A model generated the notes under the pieces. The model ran no database searches, was not told the DNA's origin, and saw only the letters and a program-made list of their open reading frames with translations. The translations under genes were made by a program, and so were the position numbers. A stretch of DNA of 64,000 nucleotides from Pseudomonas sp. PSE14. Lineage in GTDB: Bacteria; Pseudomonadota; Gammaproteobacteria; Pseudomonadales; Pseudomonadaceae. Position 1 is the first letter of the stretch, and every line of letters starts with the position of its first letter. The stretch is taken from positions 4,836,001-4,900,000 of the forward strand of contig NZ_CP115669.1 in assembly GCF_029203285.1 (NCBI RefSeq). The letters are read 5' to 3'. Below are positions 25,778 to 34,324 of the stretch, in pieces.

Positions 25778-26370
25778 CAGGTCAGCTCCTTGAGCCAGAA
25801 GGACATGGGCTTGGCGCTCTCGCACGGCTCGCCCACGTCGCGCCAGTGGTACTCGGTGTGCAATTCCGGACGGGGGCTGAAGCCCCGGCGCCGCCAGAAT
25901 TCATCCAGCGTCCGGTAGCCGGCGGGGCGCTCCGGGTGGTCCTGTGGCCGCTGCACCGCGCAGAAGGCACACCAGTCGAAACGCTGCAGCCCGCGTGCAT
26001 AGCGCTCGCGTTCCTCGAAGAAGCGCAGGCCCAGGCCGGTATTGCGGTACGCCGGTAACAGCACCGACTCGCCGAAGTAGAAGATGTGCTCGGGGTTCCA
26101 GCCCTGTTCGAGGAAGGGCCGCTGGAACTCTTCGGTCTCATCCGCAAGCGGCAGGCCGGTGGAAGCGCCGACGACCTGTTTCCCGTCGAGTACCAGCACG
26201 CACAGGCTCCAGGGCGAGCGCACGTAGGTATCGAGGTAGTTCGCCTCGTACTCCGGGCTGCCGTCGTAGAGATAGGGATATTCGCGGAACACGGTGATCC
26301 GCAGGCGCGCCAGGTCATCGATGAACGGGCGGATGGCGCTGCCGGTGAGCAGGCGGATGTCCGTGGGCAT
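25777..26370 (-). CDS. GNAT family N-acetyltransferase coupled to the nitrilase
   Basis: A 197-residue GNAT protein. The acetyl-CoA-binding region corresponds to FYFGESVLLPAYRNTGLGLRFFEERERYA, where RNTGLG replaces the usual R/QxxGxG/A loop. The C-terminal part includes FDWCAFCAVQRP and FWRRRGFSPR. The overlap with the nitrilase start (one shared base in TGATG) and the existence of GNAT-nitrilase fusion proteins suggest that both act on the same small amine or amide. An ATG at 26370 is used; a longer frame in another phase is spurious. Confidence 0.86.
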   Translation of the reverse strand: MPTDIRLLTGSAIRPFIDDLARLRITVFREYPYLYDGSPEYEANYLDTYVRSPWSLCVLVLDGKQVVGASTGLPLADETEEFQRPFLEQGWNPEHIFYFGESVLLPAYRNTGLGLRFFEERERYARGLQRFDWCAFCAVQRPQDHPERPAGYRTLDEFWRRRGFSPRPELHTEYHWRDVGEPCESAKPMSFWLKELT

Positions 26371-26479
26371 GGTCGTTTTCGTCCGCTGGATGCCGCAAAC
26401 GGCAAAGTGATGGCCGACGGGTCAACCTATCATGGCCGGCGAGCTCACCTTAAGCCCTACCCGCGACAGGAGCATACCC

Positions 26480-26878
26480 ATGCACGCCAAGGCCCTGATC
26501 AGTGCCTACTACGCCGCCTTCAACGCCGGCGACATGCCCGCCTTCCTCAGCCTGCTGCACGACGAGGTGGTACACGACATCAACCAGGGCGAGCGCCAGC
26601 ATGGCAAGGAGGCCTTCGCGCGCTTCATGGAGCACATGAACCGCTGCTATCGCGAACGCCTGGCGGACATCGTGGTGATGGCCAGCGAGGATGGCACGCG
26701 CGGCGCAGCGGAGTTCGTCGTGCATGGTGAATACCTGAGCACCGACGAGGGCCTGCCGCCGGCCAACGGGCAGACCTACGTGCTGCCGGCCGGCGCCTTC
26801 TTCGAGATTCGCGACGGCAAGGTCGCGCGGGTGACCAACTACTACAACCTCAATGACTGGCAGGCGCAGGTGGGCTGA
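26480..26878 (+). CDS. SnoaL/NTF2-like ketosteroid-isomerase-fold protein
   Basis: A 132-residue protein with the cone-shaped NTF2-like fold: ISAYYAAFNAGDMPAFLSLL at the N-terminus, a middle HDEVVHDINQG region, and C-terminal FFEIRDGKVARVTNYYNL, a common ending for SnoaL-like polyketide cyclase/isomerase relatives. Catalytic residues cannot be assigned, so it may be an enzyme or a small-molecule binder. The ATG at 26480 follows AGGAG with suitable spacing. It is divergent from the GNAT gene by 109 bases. Confidence 0.82.
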   Translation: MHAKALISAYYAAFNAGDMPAFLSLLHDEVVHDINQGERQHGKEAFARFMEHMNRCYRERLADIVVMASEDGTRGAAEFVVHGEYLSTDEGLPPANGQTYVLPAGAFFEIRDGKVARVTNYYNLNDWQAQVG

Positions 26879-26899
26879 ACCGGATGCCCAGACGCGGCC

Positions 26900-27114
26900 T
26901 TGATCGCGGATGAATCCGCTCCTACAAGAGCCGCTCACGCCCAGGCCGAACCGTAGGGCGGATAACGTTCGACGTTATACGCCGCTTGACCGTACTGGAG
27001 GCACGCTCCGATGCTGATCTCGGAGTCGCAGCCCAGGGCGCTCCGAGCCTGACCATGGCGCCGACAAGATACACGGCGTATCGGCGTACAACCGCGAACG
27101 GTTGTACGCCCTAC
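26900..27114 (-). repeat. REP half-site and inverted full copy of the composite palindromic element
   Basis: A GATCGCGGATGAATCCGCTC half-REP (26900-26925) precedes a full composite element at 26953-27114 (162 bp) in opposite orientation to the other copies: CGTATAAC-type palindrome first, CGTACAACCG-type palindrome last. Compared with the 127-bp copies it has about 35 extra core bases. The two repeats fill the 301-base gap before the acyltransferase gene. Confidence 0.85.
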
Positions 27115-27179
27115 GTTCCTGCACCGTGCGCACCGATAGCCGGCCCTTGTCCGCGAACCCCGCAGGCTGACTCCAGGGC

Positions 27180-28460
27180 TCAGCTCTCCGTCACCGCCCT
27201 CGACCGCGATGGCGGCGCCGGCAGCAGATGCCGCACCAGCCACTTGCGCACCGGCACCACGCAGCGCTCCTGCACCAGCACGCAGCTGGTCACCATGAAC
27301 AGCAGGAACAGCGGGTATAGCCACAACGACAGCGGCTGGCGGGTCGCCTCGTCGACGCAGAAGGCCCAGTCGGCCAGGCAATCCCCCGGTGCGCGGATCA
27401 GCTTCTCGGTCCGCGAGAACAGGGTGAACAACGGCACATGCAAGGCGAACAGCGACAGCGACGCCGCCCCCAGGCGCGGCGACCAGCGCCGGATCAAGCT
27501 GCTGCGCGGATCGCGCGGCAACGCACTGAGGTACACCAGCATCAACTGCGCCGGCAGCAGCAGGCCGTTGTGCAGCAGGAAGTACCAGAACTTGGCGCCG
27601 TGGGTGTAGAGGTAGTCCGCCACCAGGAAATTCACCAGCACGAACGCCCCCATGGATAGCGCCAGCCCGCGACCCGGCGTGTGACCGGCATCCTTGTACT
27701 GGCGGAACAGTCCATAGGCGAGGATGCCACCGAGGAACTCCGGCAGGCGCAGCAGCGGATTGCGGTGCAGCAGGCCGGTCCAGGGCATGCCGTATTCCTG
27801 GCTGGCCACCACCAGCAACGGCGGCACCAGGTACAGCAGCCAGAGGATGACCAGCAGGCGCCACTTGTGCCGCACCCGCGCCAGCCGCGGCGCGACATAG
27901 GGGAAGCAGAGGTAGAAGAAGAACAGCGTCGACAGCGACCAGAGCGGCGCGTTGAAGGTCAGGTAGTACGGATTCCACGCCTGCATCATGGTGAGTTGCA
28001 GGATGCTGTTGAACAGCAGCTCGCGGTCGCTCATCCAGTGATGGAACAGCTGCGGCTGCAGGCGCCCGATGACCTCGTTGGTGTCATAGATGACGAAGCG
28101 CGGCGTGGCCTGGTCCAGGTCCGGGCCTATGCCCAGGCCGCTGACTACCAGCAGCACGGCGATGGTCAACAGGATCGAAAAGATGTGCAGCGGATAGAGG
28201 TTGGACAGCCGCTTGGTGAAGAAGCTGCGCGGGCTCTCCCGCAGTTGCCCGTCACTGACATAGACGTGGCAGAGCAGAAAGCCCGACAGCACGAAGAAGG
28301 TGCTGGTGGCAAAGAAGCCCAGACTGGTCAGGTCATCGAGACCGGCGAATTTCTGCTCCGTCGGGTAGCTGTGCAGGGTGTGGTAGATCACCACGTAGAG
28401 GCCCAACAGGAAGCGCAGCCACTCCAGGCCGATGAAGCGTTCCTTCTGACTCGTACTCAA
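27180..28460 (-). CDS. acyltransferase-3 family membrane protein (OafA/YrhL-like)
   Basis: A 426-residue polytopic membrane acyltransferase. The N-terminus reads GLEWLRFLLGLYVVIYHTLHSY, with the family's WLR...H motif that carries the catalytic His; roughly ten membrane helices follow. Such enzymes acetylate or acylate O-antigens, peptidoglycan, lipids or secreted sugars. I choose a TTG start at 28460 because GAGGAG lies just upstream; the ATG-started longer form would overlap the next gene. It lies 44 bases after the cardiolipin-synthase-like gene, so both, with YceI, probably form one unit. Confidence 0.83.
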   Translation of the reverse strand: MSTSQKERFIGLEWLRFLLGLYVVIYHTLHSYPTEQKFAGLDDLTSLGFFATSTFFVLSGFLLCHVYVSDGQLRESPRSFFTKRLSNLYPLHIFSILLTIAVLLVVSGLGIGPDLDQATPRFVIYDTNEVIGRLQPQLFHHWMSDRELLFNSILQLTMMQAWNPYYLTFNAPLWSLSTLFFFYLCFPYVAPRLARVRHKWRLLVILWLLYLVPPLLVVASQEYGMPWTGLLHRNPLLRLPEFLGGILAYGLFRQYKDAGHTPGRGLALSMGAFVLVNFLVADYLYTHGAKFWYFLLHNGLLLPAQLMLVYLSALPRDPRSSLIRRWSPRLGAASLSLFALHVPLFTLFSRTEKLIRAPGDCLADWAFCVDEATRQPLSLWLYPLFLLFMVTSCVLVQERCVVPVRKWLVRHLLPAPPSRSRAVTES

Positions 28461-28504
28461 CGCCGCTCTCCTCTTCGAAAAATCGGTTCGGGCGCTCCAC
28501 CGGA

Positions 28505-29662
28505 TCAGCGCCGGCGGTCGAGAAAAGTCACCACCAGCCGGTCCAGGGAACCCCATAGCCGTTCACGCAGGCGCTTCCACCAGGGCCGGGCATGCCAGCT
28601 GCCGAGGTCTATCTCGCGGCTCTGCTCGAAGTCAGCGCGCAAACAATCGGCGACCGCCGCAGTGAACTGTGGATCGAACGCTTCTACATTGGCCTCCAGA
28701 TTGAAGCGAAGGTTCCAATGATCGAAGTTGCAGGAGCCGACACTGGCCCAATCGTCGACCAGTACCATCTTCAGATGAAGAAAGCGTGGCTGGTACTCGT
28801 ATATCCGCACGCCGGCGCGCAGCAAGCGTGGGTAGTAGCGCTGGCCGGCATAGCGCACCGGCGCATGGTCGGTGAGCCGCCCGGTGAGCAACAGGCGCAC
28901 ATCGACACCGCGCTGGGCCGCCTTGCGCAGCGCGCGACGGACCTTCCAGGTCGGCAGGAAGTACGGCGTCGCCAGCCACACCCGCTGGCGCGCCCCACGC
29001 AATGAGCGCACCAGCGCCTGGAGGATGTCACGGTGCTGGCTGGCGTCGGCGTATGCGACCCGCGCCATGCCATCCCCTTCGCTGGGTCGAGGCGGCAGGC
29101 GGGTCAGCAGGACTTCCTCGCGCGGCTTCCACGCCCGCACGCCAAAGGTGGCGTGCCACTGGCGCTCGAACAGGCGCTGCCAGTCGGCGACGACGGTGCC
29201 GGTCATCTCCACCATCACCTCGTGCCAGTCGCTGCGGTTTTCCCGCGCCGACCAGAACTCGTCGGTGGCACCGGTCCCTCCGACATAGGCGATGCGCTCG
29301 TCCACCAGCAGCAGCTTGCGATGGTCGCGGTAAAGATTGCGCAACCCGGCCTTCCAGTTCAGCGGGTTGTAGTGGCGCAGCTCGCCGCCAGCCTCCACCA
29401 GCTGCCGCGTCCAGGCGTTGGAAAGCTTCAGGCTGCCGAAGGCGTCGAACAGGCAGCGTACCCGCACACCTCGCGCGCGGGCGGCCAGCAAGTGGTCCAG
29501 CAATGCCTCGGCGCAGCTGCCGCTCTCCACCAGGTAGAGTTCCAATTCGACTTGCCGCTCGGCGCCGTCGATGGCCTCGAACATGCGCGGAAAGAAGCAC
29601 TCTCCATCACAGAGCAGGGCGAAGCGATTGCCGCTTCGCCAGGGAAAGATCGGGCCGCTCAC
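28505..29662 (-). CDS. cardiolipin synthase-like phospholipase D protein
   Basis: A 385-residue PLD-superfamily protein with two complete HKD motifs: H114-K116-D121 (DHRKLLLVD) and H296-K298-D303 (HLKMVLVD), each followed by Gly/Ser-rich loops (GGTG, GSCNFD). The absence of an N-terminal membrane anchor and its length resemble ClsB (YbhO) more than ClsA. It likely transfers phosphatidyl groups to make cardiolipin or a related phospholipid, but a phospholipase or other transfer role cannot be excluded. The ATG overlaps the stop of the upstream YceI gene (ATGA). Confidence 0.88.
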   Translation of the reverse strand: MSGPIFPWRSGNRFALLCDGECFFPRMFEAIDGAERQVELELYLVESGSCAEALLDHLLAARARGVRVRCLFDAFGSLKLSNAWTRQLVEAGGELRHYNPLNWKAGLRNLYRDHRKLLLVDERIAYVGGTGATDEFWSARENRSDWHEVMVEMTGTVVADWQRLFERQWHATFGVRAWKPREEVLLTRLPPRPSEGDGMARVAYADASQHRDILQALVRSLRGARQRVWLATPYFLPTWKVRRALRKAAQRGVDVRLLLTGRLTDHAPVRYAGQRYYPRLLRAGVRIYEYQPRFLHLKMVLVDDWASVGSCNFDHWNLRFNLEANVEAFDPQFTAAVADCLRADFEQSREIDLGSWHARPWWKRLRERLWGSLDRLVVTFLDRRR

Positions 29663-30234
29663 CGCGAGGCGAAGATCAGCACGGCGCCCACCGGCACCGA
29701 CAGGCCGATGCTTTTCAGCCCGGCCAGTTTGCGCAGCTGGGCCACGCCCGGCGCCAGGCCGAAGTCAGCGGCATTGACCACCAGCGGCGAGAGAGTCACC
29801 ACCTGGAAGCGGTGCTCGTCCAGGCGGGTGATCAGCACGTCGGTGCGGTAGTCCCTGGATTGTCCACGCAGCTCCAGACGCAGCGGCAGGCGCATCTCCA
29901 TCTGCACGCCGCTGGCCAGATCGGTGATCGGCCGCAGGTCCAGGCGGGCGGTGATCCGCGCATCCGGGTACTTCTCGGTCTCGAACAGCTTCTCGCGCAC
30001 CCGCTCGTCGCGCAGCGGAATGCCGGTGCTCACCGAGTCCATCTCGATGCGCAGCTCGGCCTGCCCCTGCTCGTCGACCTTGCCGTGCATCACCAGGAAG
30101 CGGCTCACCTCGGCGATGTCGGTGTTCTTGCTGGTGACGAAGGTCAGCCGCGACGACTCGTAGTCGAGGTACCAGGCGGCCTGGGCGGAAGCGGCGAAAC
30201 AGGCCGCGAGGAGGAAGGCGAACAGCGAGCGCAT
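29659..30234 (-). CDS. YceI-family periplasmic protein (first copy)
   Basis: A 191-residue exported protein: signal MRSLFAFLLAACFAASAQA, then the YceI lipocalin-like beta barrel with WYLDYESSRLTFV, IPLRDERVREKLFETEKYPDA and the C-terminal LSVPVGAVLIFASR. YceI proteins bind polyisoprenoids or similar lipids in the periplasm. It overlaps the downstream Cls-type gene by ATGA, indicating co-translation and a likely link to membrane-lipid handling. It is a clear paralogue of the protein at 33333-33932. Confidence 0.9.
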   Translation of the reverse strand: MRSLFAFLLAACFAASAQAAWYLDYESSRLTFVTSKNTDIAEVSRFLVMHGKVDEQGQAELRIEMDSVSTGIPLRDERVREKLFETEKYPDARITARLDLRPITDLASGVQMEMRLPLRLELRGQSRDYRTDVLITRLDEHRFQVVTLSPLVVNAADFGLAPGVAQLRKLAGLKSIGLSVPVGAVLIFASR

Positions 30235-30346
30235 GAAATCCCTTACATGAGAAACGGACGGATCAACGGCCAACGATAGCGGCCGCGCGGCGGCTTGCAA
30301 ACCAGCCAAGCGGCGAGCCCATTGGGCAGGCGGCGGCGCCAATGGT

Positions 30347-31252
30347 TCAGTCGGCCAGCAGCGCGGGAATCCCCGCGACCAGCGCATCGATGGCGCAGCG
30401 GATCTTCGACGGCATGTAGCGGGTCTTGGGCCACACCGCATGGATGTCCAGCGGCGGCAACCGGCAGCGCCCCTTCACCACCACCAGCTCGCCACGCTTC
30501 ACGTGCCGCGCCAGCAGCCAGGTCGGCAGGCGTGCCAGGCCAAAGCCGGCCACGGCGGCGGCGGTGATGGCCTGCAGGTCGTCCATGCTCAGCTGCGGGT
30601 CCATCTCGATGCGCCTGGCATAGCCGTCGTCATCACGCATGTCCCAGGGCGAGGTGACGCCCGCGACGGAATAGCTGATGGACGCGTGGCCGACGAGATC
30701 GTCCAGGTGGTCGGGCATGCCATGCTCGGCAATGTACGACGGCGCGGCGCCAATGCCGGTGTACTGCACGCCCAGCTTGCGTGCGGCAAGTGTGGCGCTG
30801 TCGCTCAGCGGGCCGATGCGCACGGCCAGGTCGATGCCCTCTTCCACTAGGTCGACGCGGCGGTCGGTGAACGACAGGTCGATCTTCAGCGATGGATACT
30901 GCCGCGCCAGCTCCAGCATCAGCGGCGCCACGCAGAGGTGGCCGAAGGAGATCGGCACACTGACCCGCAAGCGCCCGCGCGGCTCCCTGCGGCCGCCCTC
31001 CAGCGCCGTGTGCGCGGCGTCCAGCTCCGCCAGCGCGCGTACGCAGCTGTCGTAGAACACCTGGCCGTCGTCGGTGAGGTTCTGGCTGCGCGTGGTGCGC
31101 TGCAGCAGGCGCACGCCCAGGCGCGCCTCCAGCCGGGCGATGGCCTTGCCCACCGCGGAGCGCGTGAGATTCAGCCGCTCCGCCGCGAGGGCGAAGCTGC
31201 CGGCATCCACCACCTGGACGAAGGTGGCGATGCCATCGAGTCGGTCATCCAT
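30347..31252 (-). CDS. LysR-type transcriptional regulator
   Basis: A 301-residue LysR regulator with an N-terminal winged helix-turn-helix (FVQVVDAGSFALAAERLNLTRSAVGKAIARLE, residues about 11-42) and a periplasmic-binding-protein-like effector domain. It diverges from a DHA2 exporter gene across a 109-base gap, the usual arrangement for a LysR protein controlling the neighbouring gene. The ATG at 31252 follows AGGGCAGGG; upstream extension of the frame is not plausible coding sequence. Effector unknown. Confidence 0.92.
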   Translation of the reverse strand: MDDRLDGIATFVQVVDAGSFALAAERLNLTRSAVGKAIARLEARLGVRLLQRTTRSQNLTDDGQVFYDSCVRALAELDAAHTALEGGRREPRGRLRVSVPISFGHLCVAPLMLELARQYPSLKIDLSFTDRRVDLVEEGIDLAVRIGPLSDSATLAARKLGVQYTGIGAAPSYIAEHGMPDHLDDLVGHASISYSVAGVTSPWDMRDDDGYARRIEMDPQLSMDDLQAITAAAVAGFGLARLPTWLLARHVKRGELVVVKGRCRLPPLDIHAVWPKTRYMPSKIRCAIDALVAGIPALLAD

Positions 31253-31361
31253 CGCCCTGCCCTTTTGCATCCTGAGAAGACCTAATGATGGGACGAAATG
31301 GAGCCAATGGGGAACCCCATTCTTTTCGACAATGGTGGCTCGCCAAACGGAGCCCACTCCC

Positions 31362-32861
31362 ATGACTGCCCACCACAACCCCAGAAACCTCATCGCCCTG
31401 GCGGCGGTGTGCCTGTCCTCGATGATGTTCGGCCTGGAAATCTCCAGCGTGCCGGCCAGCCTGCCGGCGCTGGAGCGCGTGCTGCACGGCGACTTCCAGG
31501 ACCTGCAATGGGTGATGAACGCCTACACCATCGCCGTCACCAGCGTGCTGATGGCCGCCGGCACCCTGGCCGACCGCTTCGGCCGCAAGCGCCTGTTCGT
31601 CATCAGCCTGGCGCTGTTCGGCCTCACCTCGCTGCTCTGCGGGCTGGCAACCAGCATGCCAGCCATGATCGCCGGGCGCTTCCTGCAGGGCGCCGCCGGC
31701 GGGGTCATGCTGATCTGCCAGGTGGCGGTGCTGACCAGCCAGTTCAGCGACCCGGCCGAGCGCGTCCGCGCCTTCGCCGCCTGGGGCGTGATCTTCGGCA
31801 TCGGCCTGGGCTTCGGACCGATCATCGGCAGCGCCATCGTCGCCCTGGCCAGTTGGCAGTGGGTGTTCCTGGTGCACGGGCCACTCGCCCTGCTCACCCT
31901 GGCGCTGGCGCAGTACGGCGCGGTGGAATCCCGCGACCCGGACGCCGAAAGGCTCGACCTGGGCGGCATGCTGACCCTGTCGCTGGCCGTGCTCGGCACC
32001 GTCTTCTACATCATCCAGGGTGCCGACATGGGCTTCGCCAGCCCGGCCGCACTGACGATCCTGTTGATCAGCTTCGCCTGCCTGGTGGCCTTCATCGCCA
32101 TCGAACGCCGCGTGGCGCACCCGATGTTCGACTTCTCCGTGCTGCGCATCCGCGCCTTCTCCGGCGCCATGTTCGGCTCGGCGGGAATGAACGTGAGCTT
32201 CTGGCCGTTGATGATCTACCTGCCGGTCTACTACCACGGCGTGCTCGGCTACGACGACGTGAAGGCCGGCTGGTCGCTCCTGTCCTATACCCTGCCGACG
32301 CTGGTGGTGCCGCCGATCGCCGAGCGTCTGGCCCATCGCTTCCAGCCCGGCTGGGTGATTCCGGGCGGGATGTTCGTGATCGGCGCCGGCTTCTTCCTGA
32401 TGCTCTGGGGCAGCGCGGTGGACCACGCGAGCTGGCTGACGCTGCTGCCGGGCTGCGTGCTCGCCGGCATCGGCCTGGGGCTGACCAACACCACGGTGAC
32501 CAACACCTCCACCGCCGCCGTACCCGCCGCCCGCGCCGGCATGGCCTCGGGCATCGACATGAGCGCGCGGATGATTTCCCTGGCGATCAACATCGCAGTG
32601 ATGGGTCTGATCCTGCTCTGGGGCGTCGCCGCGGGACTGCCGGACGAGGCAGGCGACGAGCGTCTGCAACTGGCCGCCAGCATCGCCAGCGGCCAGTTGG
32701 GCAGCGACGATCCCGTCGGCGCACGGGCAGCGCTGGTGCAGGGCTTCGCCTGGGTGCTCGGGTATGGCGGCGTCAGCGCCTGGCTGTTCGCGGCGGGCAG
32801 TTTCCTGGTCTTCGGCGCACATCGGACGATGGGGCGTAGACTGGAAGTCGCCCGATCCTGA
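31362..32861 (+). CDS. DHA2-family (EmrB/QacA-like) 14-TM drug exporter
   Basis: A 499-residue major-facilitator transporter with about 14 hydrophobic segments. The motif A equivalent GTLADRFGRKRLFVIS lies after helix 2, and the motif C-like GPIIGSAIV stretch in helix 5 identifies an antiporter of the DHA2 (14-helix) group. It would export drugs or toxic metabolites by proton antiport at the inner membrane. No membrane-fusion partner gene is adjacent. The ATG at 31362 has a GGAG nine bases upstream. Regulation by the divergent LysR gene is likely. Confidence 0.9.
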   Translation: MTAHHNPRNLIALAAVCLSSMMFGLEISSVPASLPALERVLHGDFQDLQWVMNAYTIAVTSVLMAAGTLADRFGRKRLFVISLALFGLTSLLCGLATSMPAMIAGRFLQGAAGGVMLICQVAVLTSQFSDPAERVRAFAAWGVIFGIGLGFGPIIGSAIVALASWQWVFLVHGPLALLTLALAQYGAVESRDPDAERLDLGGMLTLSLAVLGTVFYIIQGADMGFASPAALTILLISFACLVAFIAIERRVAHPMFDFSVLRIRAFSGAMFGSAGMNVSFWPLMIYLPVYYHGVLGYDDVKAGWSLLSYTLPTLVVPPIAERLAHRFQPGWVIPGGMFVIGAGFFLMLWGSAVDHASWLTLLPGCVLAGIGLGLTNTTVTNTSTAAVPAARAGMASGIDMSARMISLAINIAVMGLILLWGVAAGLPDEAGDERLQLAASIASGQLGSDDPVGARAALVQGFAWVLGYGGVSAWLFAAGSFLVFGAHRTMGRRLEVARS

Positions 32862-32878
32862 AACGCAGGAGAATCGCC

Positions 32879-32989
32879 ATGAAGACCGCCCTGCTGTTCG
32901 CACTCATCCTCGCCACCTCCGCCAGCTGCGGGTTCGGCTTTCAGGTACAGCATCAGGCGCCCTCTTTCGCGGTCAGCGCACCGGTCTGA
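32879..32989 (+). CDS. 36-residue exported peptide
   Basis: A small gene 17 bases after the DHA2 exporter. The ATG at 32879 has an AGGAG site at good spacing. The 36-residue product starts MKTALLFALILATSASC and so has a basic N-terminus, hydrophobic core and a signal-peptide-like end; Cys17 in ATSASC is a poor lipobox, so cleavage after SAS or lipidation are both possible. The mature part, GFGFQVQHQAPSFAVSAPV, has no known motif. It may be a small envelope peptide co-transcribed with the exporter. Confidence 0.55.
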   Translation: MKTALLFALILATSASCGFGFQVQHQAPSFAVSAPV

Positions 32990-33037
32990 TTGCACTTCCC
33001 GTATCCGCGATCAGCCGGCAATACCGGCATTGGATGG

Positions 33038-33138
33038 GTTCGTGAGCAAGCTCACTCCTACGAAGAGCTCCTGTAGGAGCGAGCTTGCTCGCGAACCGCT
33101 TGGCACGATGCTGATCGCGGACAGAGTCCGCTCCTACG
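33038..33138. repeat. REP cluster
   Basis: Three related palindromes: a GTTCGTGAGCAAGCTCACTC variant (33038-33062), a standard GTAGGAGCGAGC unit in the opposite orientation (33072-33096), and a GATCGCGGACAGAGTCCGCT variant (33113-33138). They lie after the 36-residue peptide gene. Confidence 0.85.
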
Positions 33139-33160
33139 AGATGCATCTGCGCTCGGGTTG

Positions 33161-33280
33161 GCCCTCACCCTAACCCTCTCCCAGGGGGAGAGGGGACCGT
33201 CCAGTGCAGGATGAAACTACTATGTCAGCCGGCACGATCTGGCTCCCTCTCCCTGAGGGAGAGGGCTGGGGTGAGGGGGA
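33161..33280. repeat. 120-bp element with CCCTCACCC/GGGTGAGGG inverted ends
   Basis: The stretch begins GCCCTCACCCTAACCCTCTC and ends GAGAGGGCTGGGGTGAGGGG, forming near-perfect inverted ends of about 20 bases, each also containing a local CTCCC/GGGAG hairpin. It resembles the CCCTCACCC-type dispersed repeats of many Proteobacteria and has no coding potential. With the REP cluster it explains most of the 343-base gap before the second YceI gene. Confidence 0.75.
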
Positions 33281-33332
33281 AAGCCCTGGCACAGATTCAG
33301 CCGGGACAAGATAGTTGCTCCTACAAAAGCCA

Positions 33333-33932
33333 TCACGGCGCCTGCTTGATCACCTGGCGGAACCCCAGCACCGCGAACACCGGCACCTCCGGGGTGATCG
33401 ACGGGAGGTTGGCGACCTCCTTGAGCGGCGCAAGCTTCTCCTCCAGATCGAAGTCGATCAGCTTGAGCACCAGCGGCTCCAGGGTCGTCACCTCGATACG
33501 CTCCTCGCTGGGCCGACTGACCAGCACTTCGGCTTTCAACCTGCGCTGCTGGCCGTGCAGGTCGAGGTTGAAGTCGATGGTTTCCGGCCGCGACTGGCCC
33601 ACCTGCAGGTCATCGTAGAGGCTCAGGTCGAGCTGGCTGGTGATGGTTGCGTCCGGGTAGCGCTCGACCTCGAAGAAGGAGTTGCGCATGCGCTCGTCGC
33701 GCAGCGCCAGGCCGCTGTCGATGGAGGCCAGCGACACGACGAGGCGCACCGCGCCCTTGTCGTCGATCTGCCCGGAAAGCTGGTCGAAGCGCTGGACCTC
33801 CGCCATCTTGCCGCGCTTGACCGAGACAAAGCTGATCCGCGAGGTGTCGCCGTCCAGTTGCCACTCGGCCAGTGCCAGGGGGCTGGCCAGGATCAGCAGC
33901 GCCCCCATCAGCGCGCATTTCAGAGAAGACAT
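33333..33932 (-). CDS. YceI-family periplasmic protein (second copy)
   Basis: A 199-residue exported protein: signal peptide to about LALA-EW (residue 22), then the YceI barrel with WQLDGDTSRISFV, LALRDERMRNSFFEVERYPDATIT and a C-terminal VFAVLGFRQVI. It parallels the first YceI protein motif by motif and probably binds a hydrophobic molecule in the periplasm. The ATG at 33932 follows GGAGGAACG. It is 44 bases downstream of the small membrane protein gene on the same strand, so it may be co-transcribed with it and the serine hydrolase gene. Confidence 0.9.
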   Translation of the reverse strand: MSSLKCALMGALLILASPLALAEWQLDGDTSRISFVSVKRGKMAEVQRFDQLSGQIDDKGAVRLVVSLASIDSGLALRDERMRNSFFEVERYPDATITSQLDLSLYDDLQVGQSRPETIDFNLDLHGQQRRLKAEVLVSRPSEERIEVTTLEPLVLKLIDFDLEEKLAPLKEVANLPSITPEVPVFAVLGFRQVIKQAP

Positions 33933-33976
33933 CGTTCCTCCAGAGCGGGTCGCCCCCGCTCCGTGGAACGTACCCG

Positions 33977-34324
33977 TCAGTGGGTGCCCGAATCGGGCAA
34001 TTCATCTGCCTGGGGCATCAGCTGGCATCCTTCGCGCGCGCCGAGCCAGGCGGCTGTCTGGGTACTGCCGAGGCCGCGGGCGGTCACCCGCTTGCGCGCT
34101 TCGTCGTCGAAGAATCCGCTGGTCGGCACGTACTGCTTCGTATAGGCCCGGCAATAGTCCGCCGAGTTCCCCATAACGTACCGGCAGGAGCAGTACTCCT
34201 TGGCGGTGTAGGCGCCGATGATGCCGGGGAAGGCGGCGAGGTGGACGCGGTTCTGCCAGGCCGTGGCGGCGAGCATGAGCACCAGCAGGACCAGCGCGGT
34301 GAGGACCGGATGACGACGGATCAT
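33977..34324 (-). CDS. small membrane-anchored protein coupled to the serine hydrolase
   Basis: A 115-residue protein with one N-terminal membrane anchor (residues about 7-24) and a probably periplasmic remainder that has four Cys residues (EYCSCRYVMG, ADYCRAY, REGCQLM), suggesting disulfide bonds. No known domain is recognised. Its ATG overlaps the stop codon of the serine hydrolase gene by ATGA and has GGAGG upstream, so it is made together with that enzyme and may be a partner or stabiliser. Confidence 0.75.
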   Translation of the reverse strand: MIRRHPVLTALVLLVLMLAATAWQNRVHLAAFPGIIGAYTAKEYCSCRYVMGNSADYCRAYTKQYVPTSGFFDDEARKRVTARGLGSTQTAAWLGAREGCQLMPQADELPDSGTH

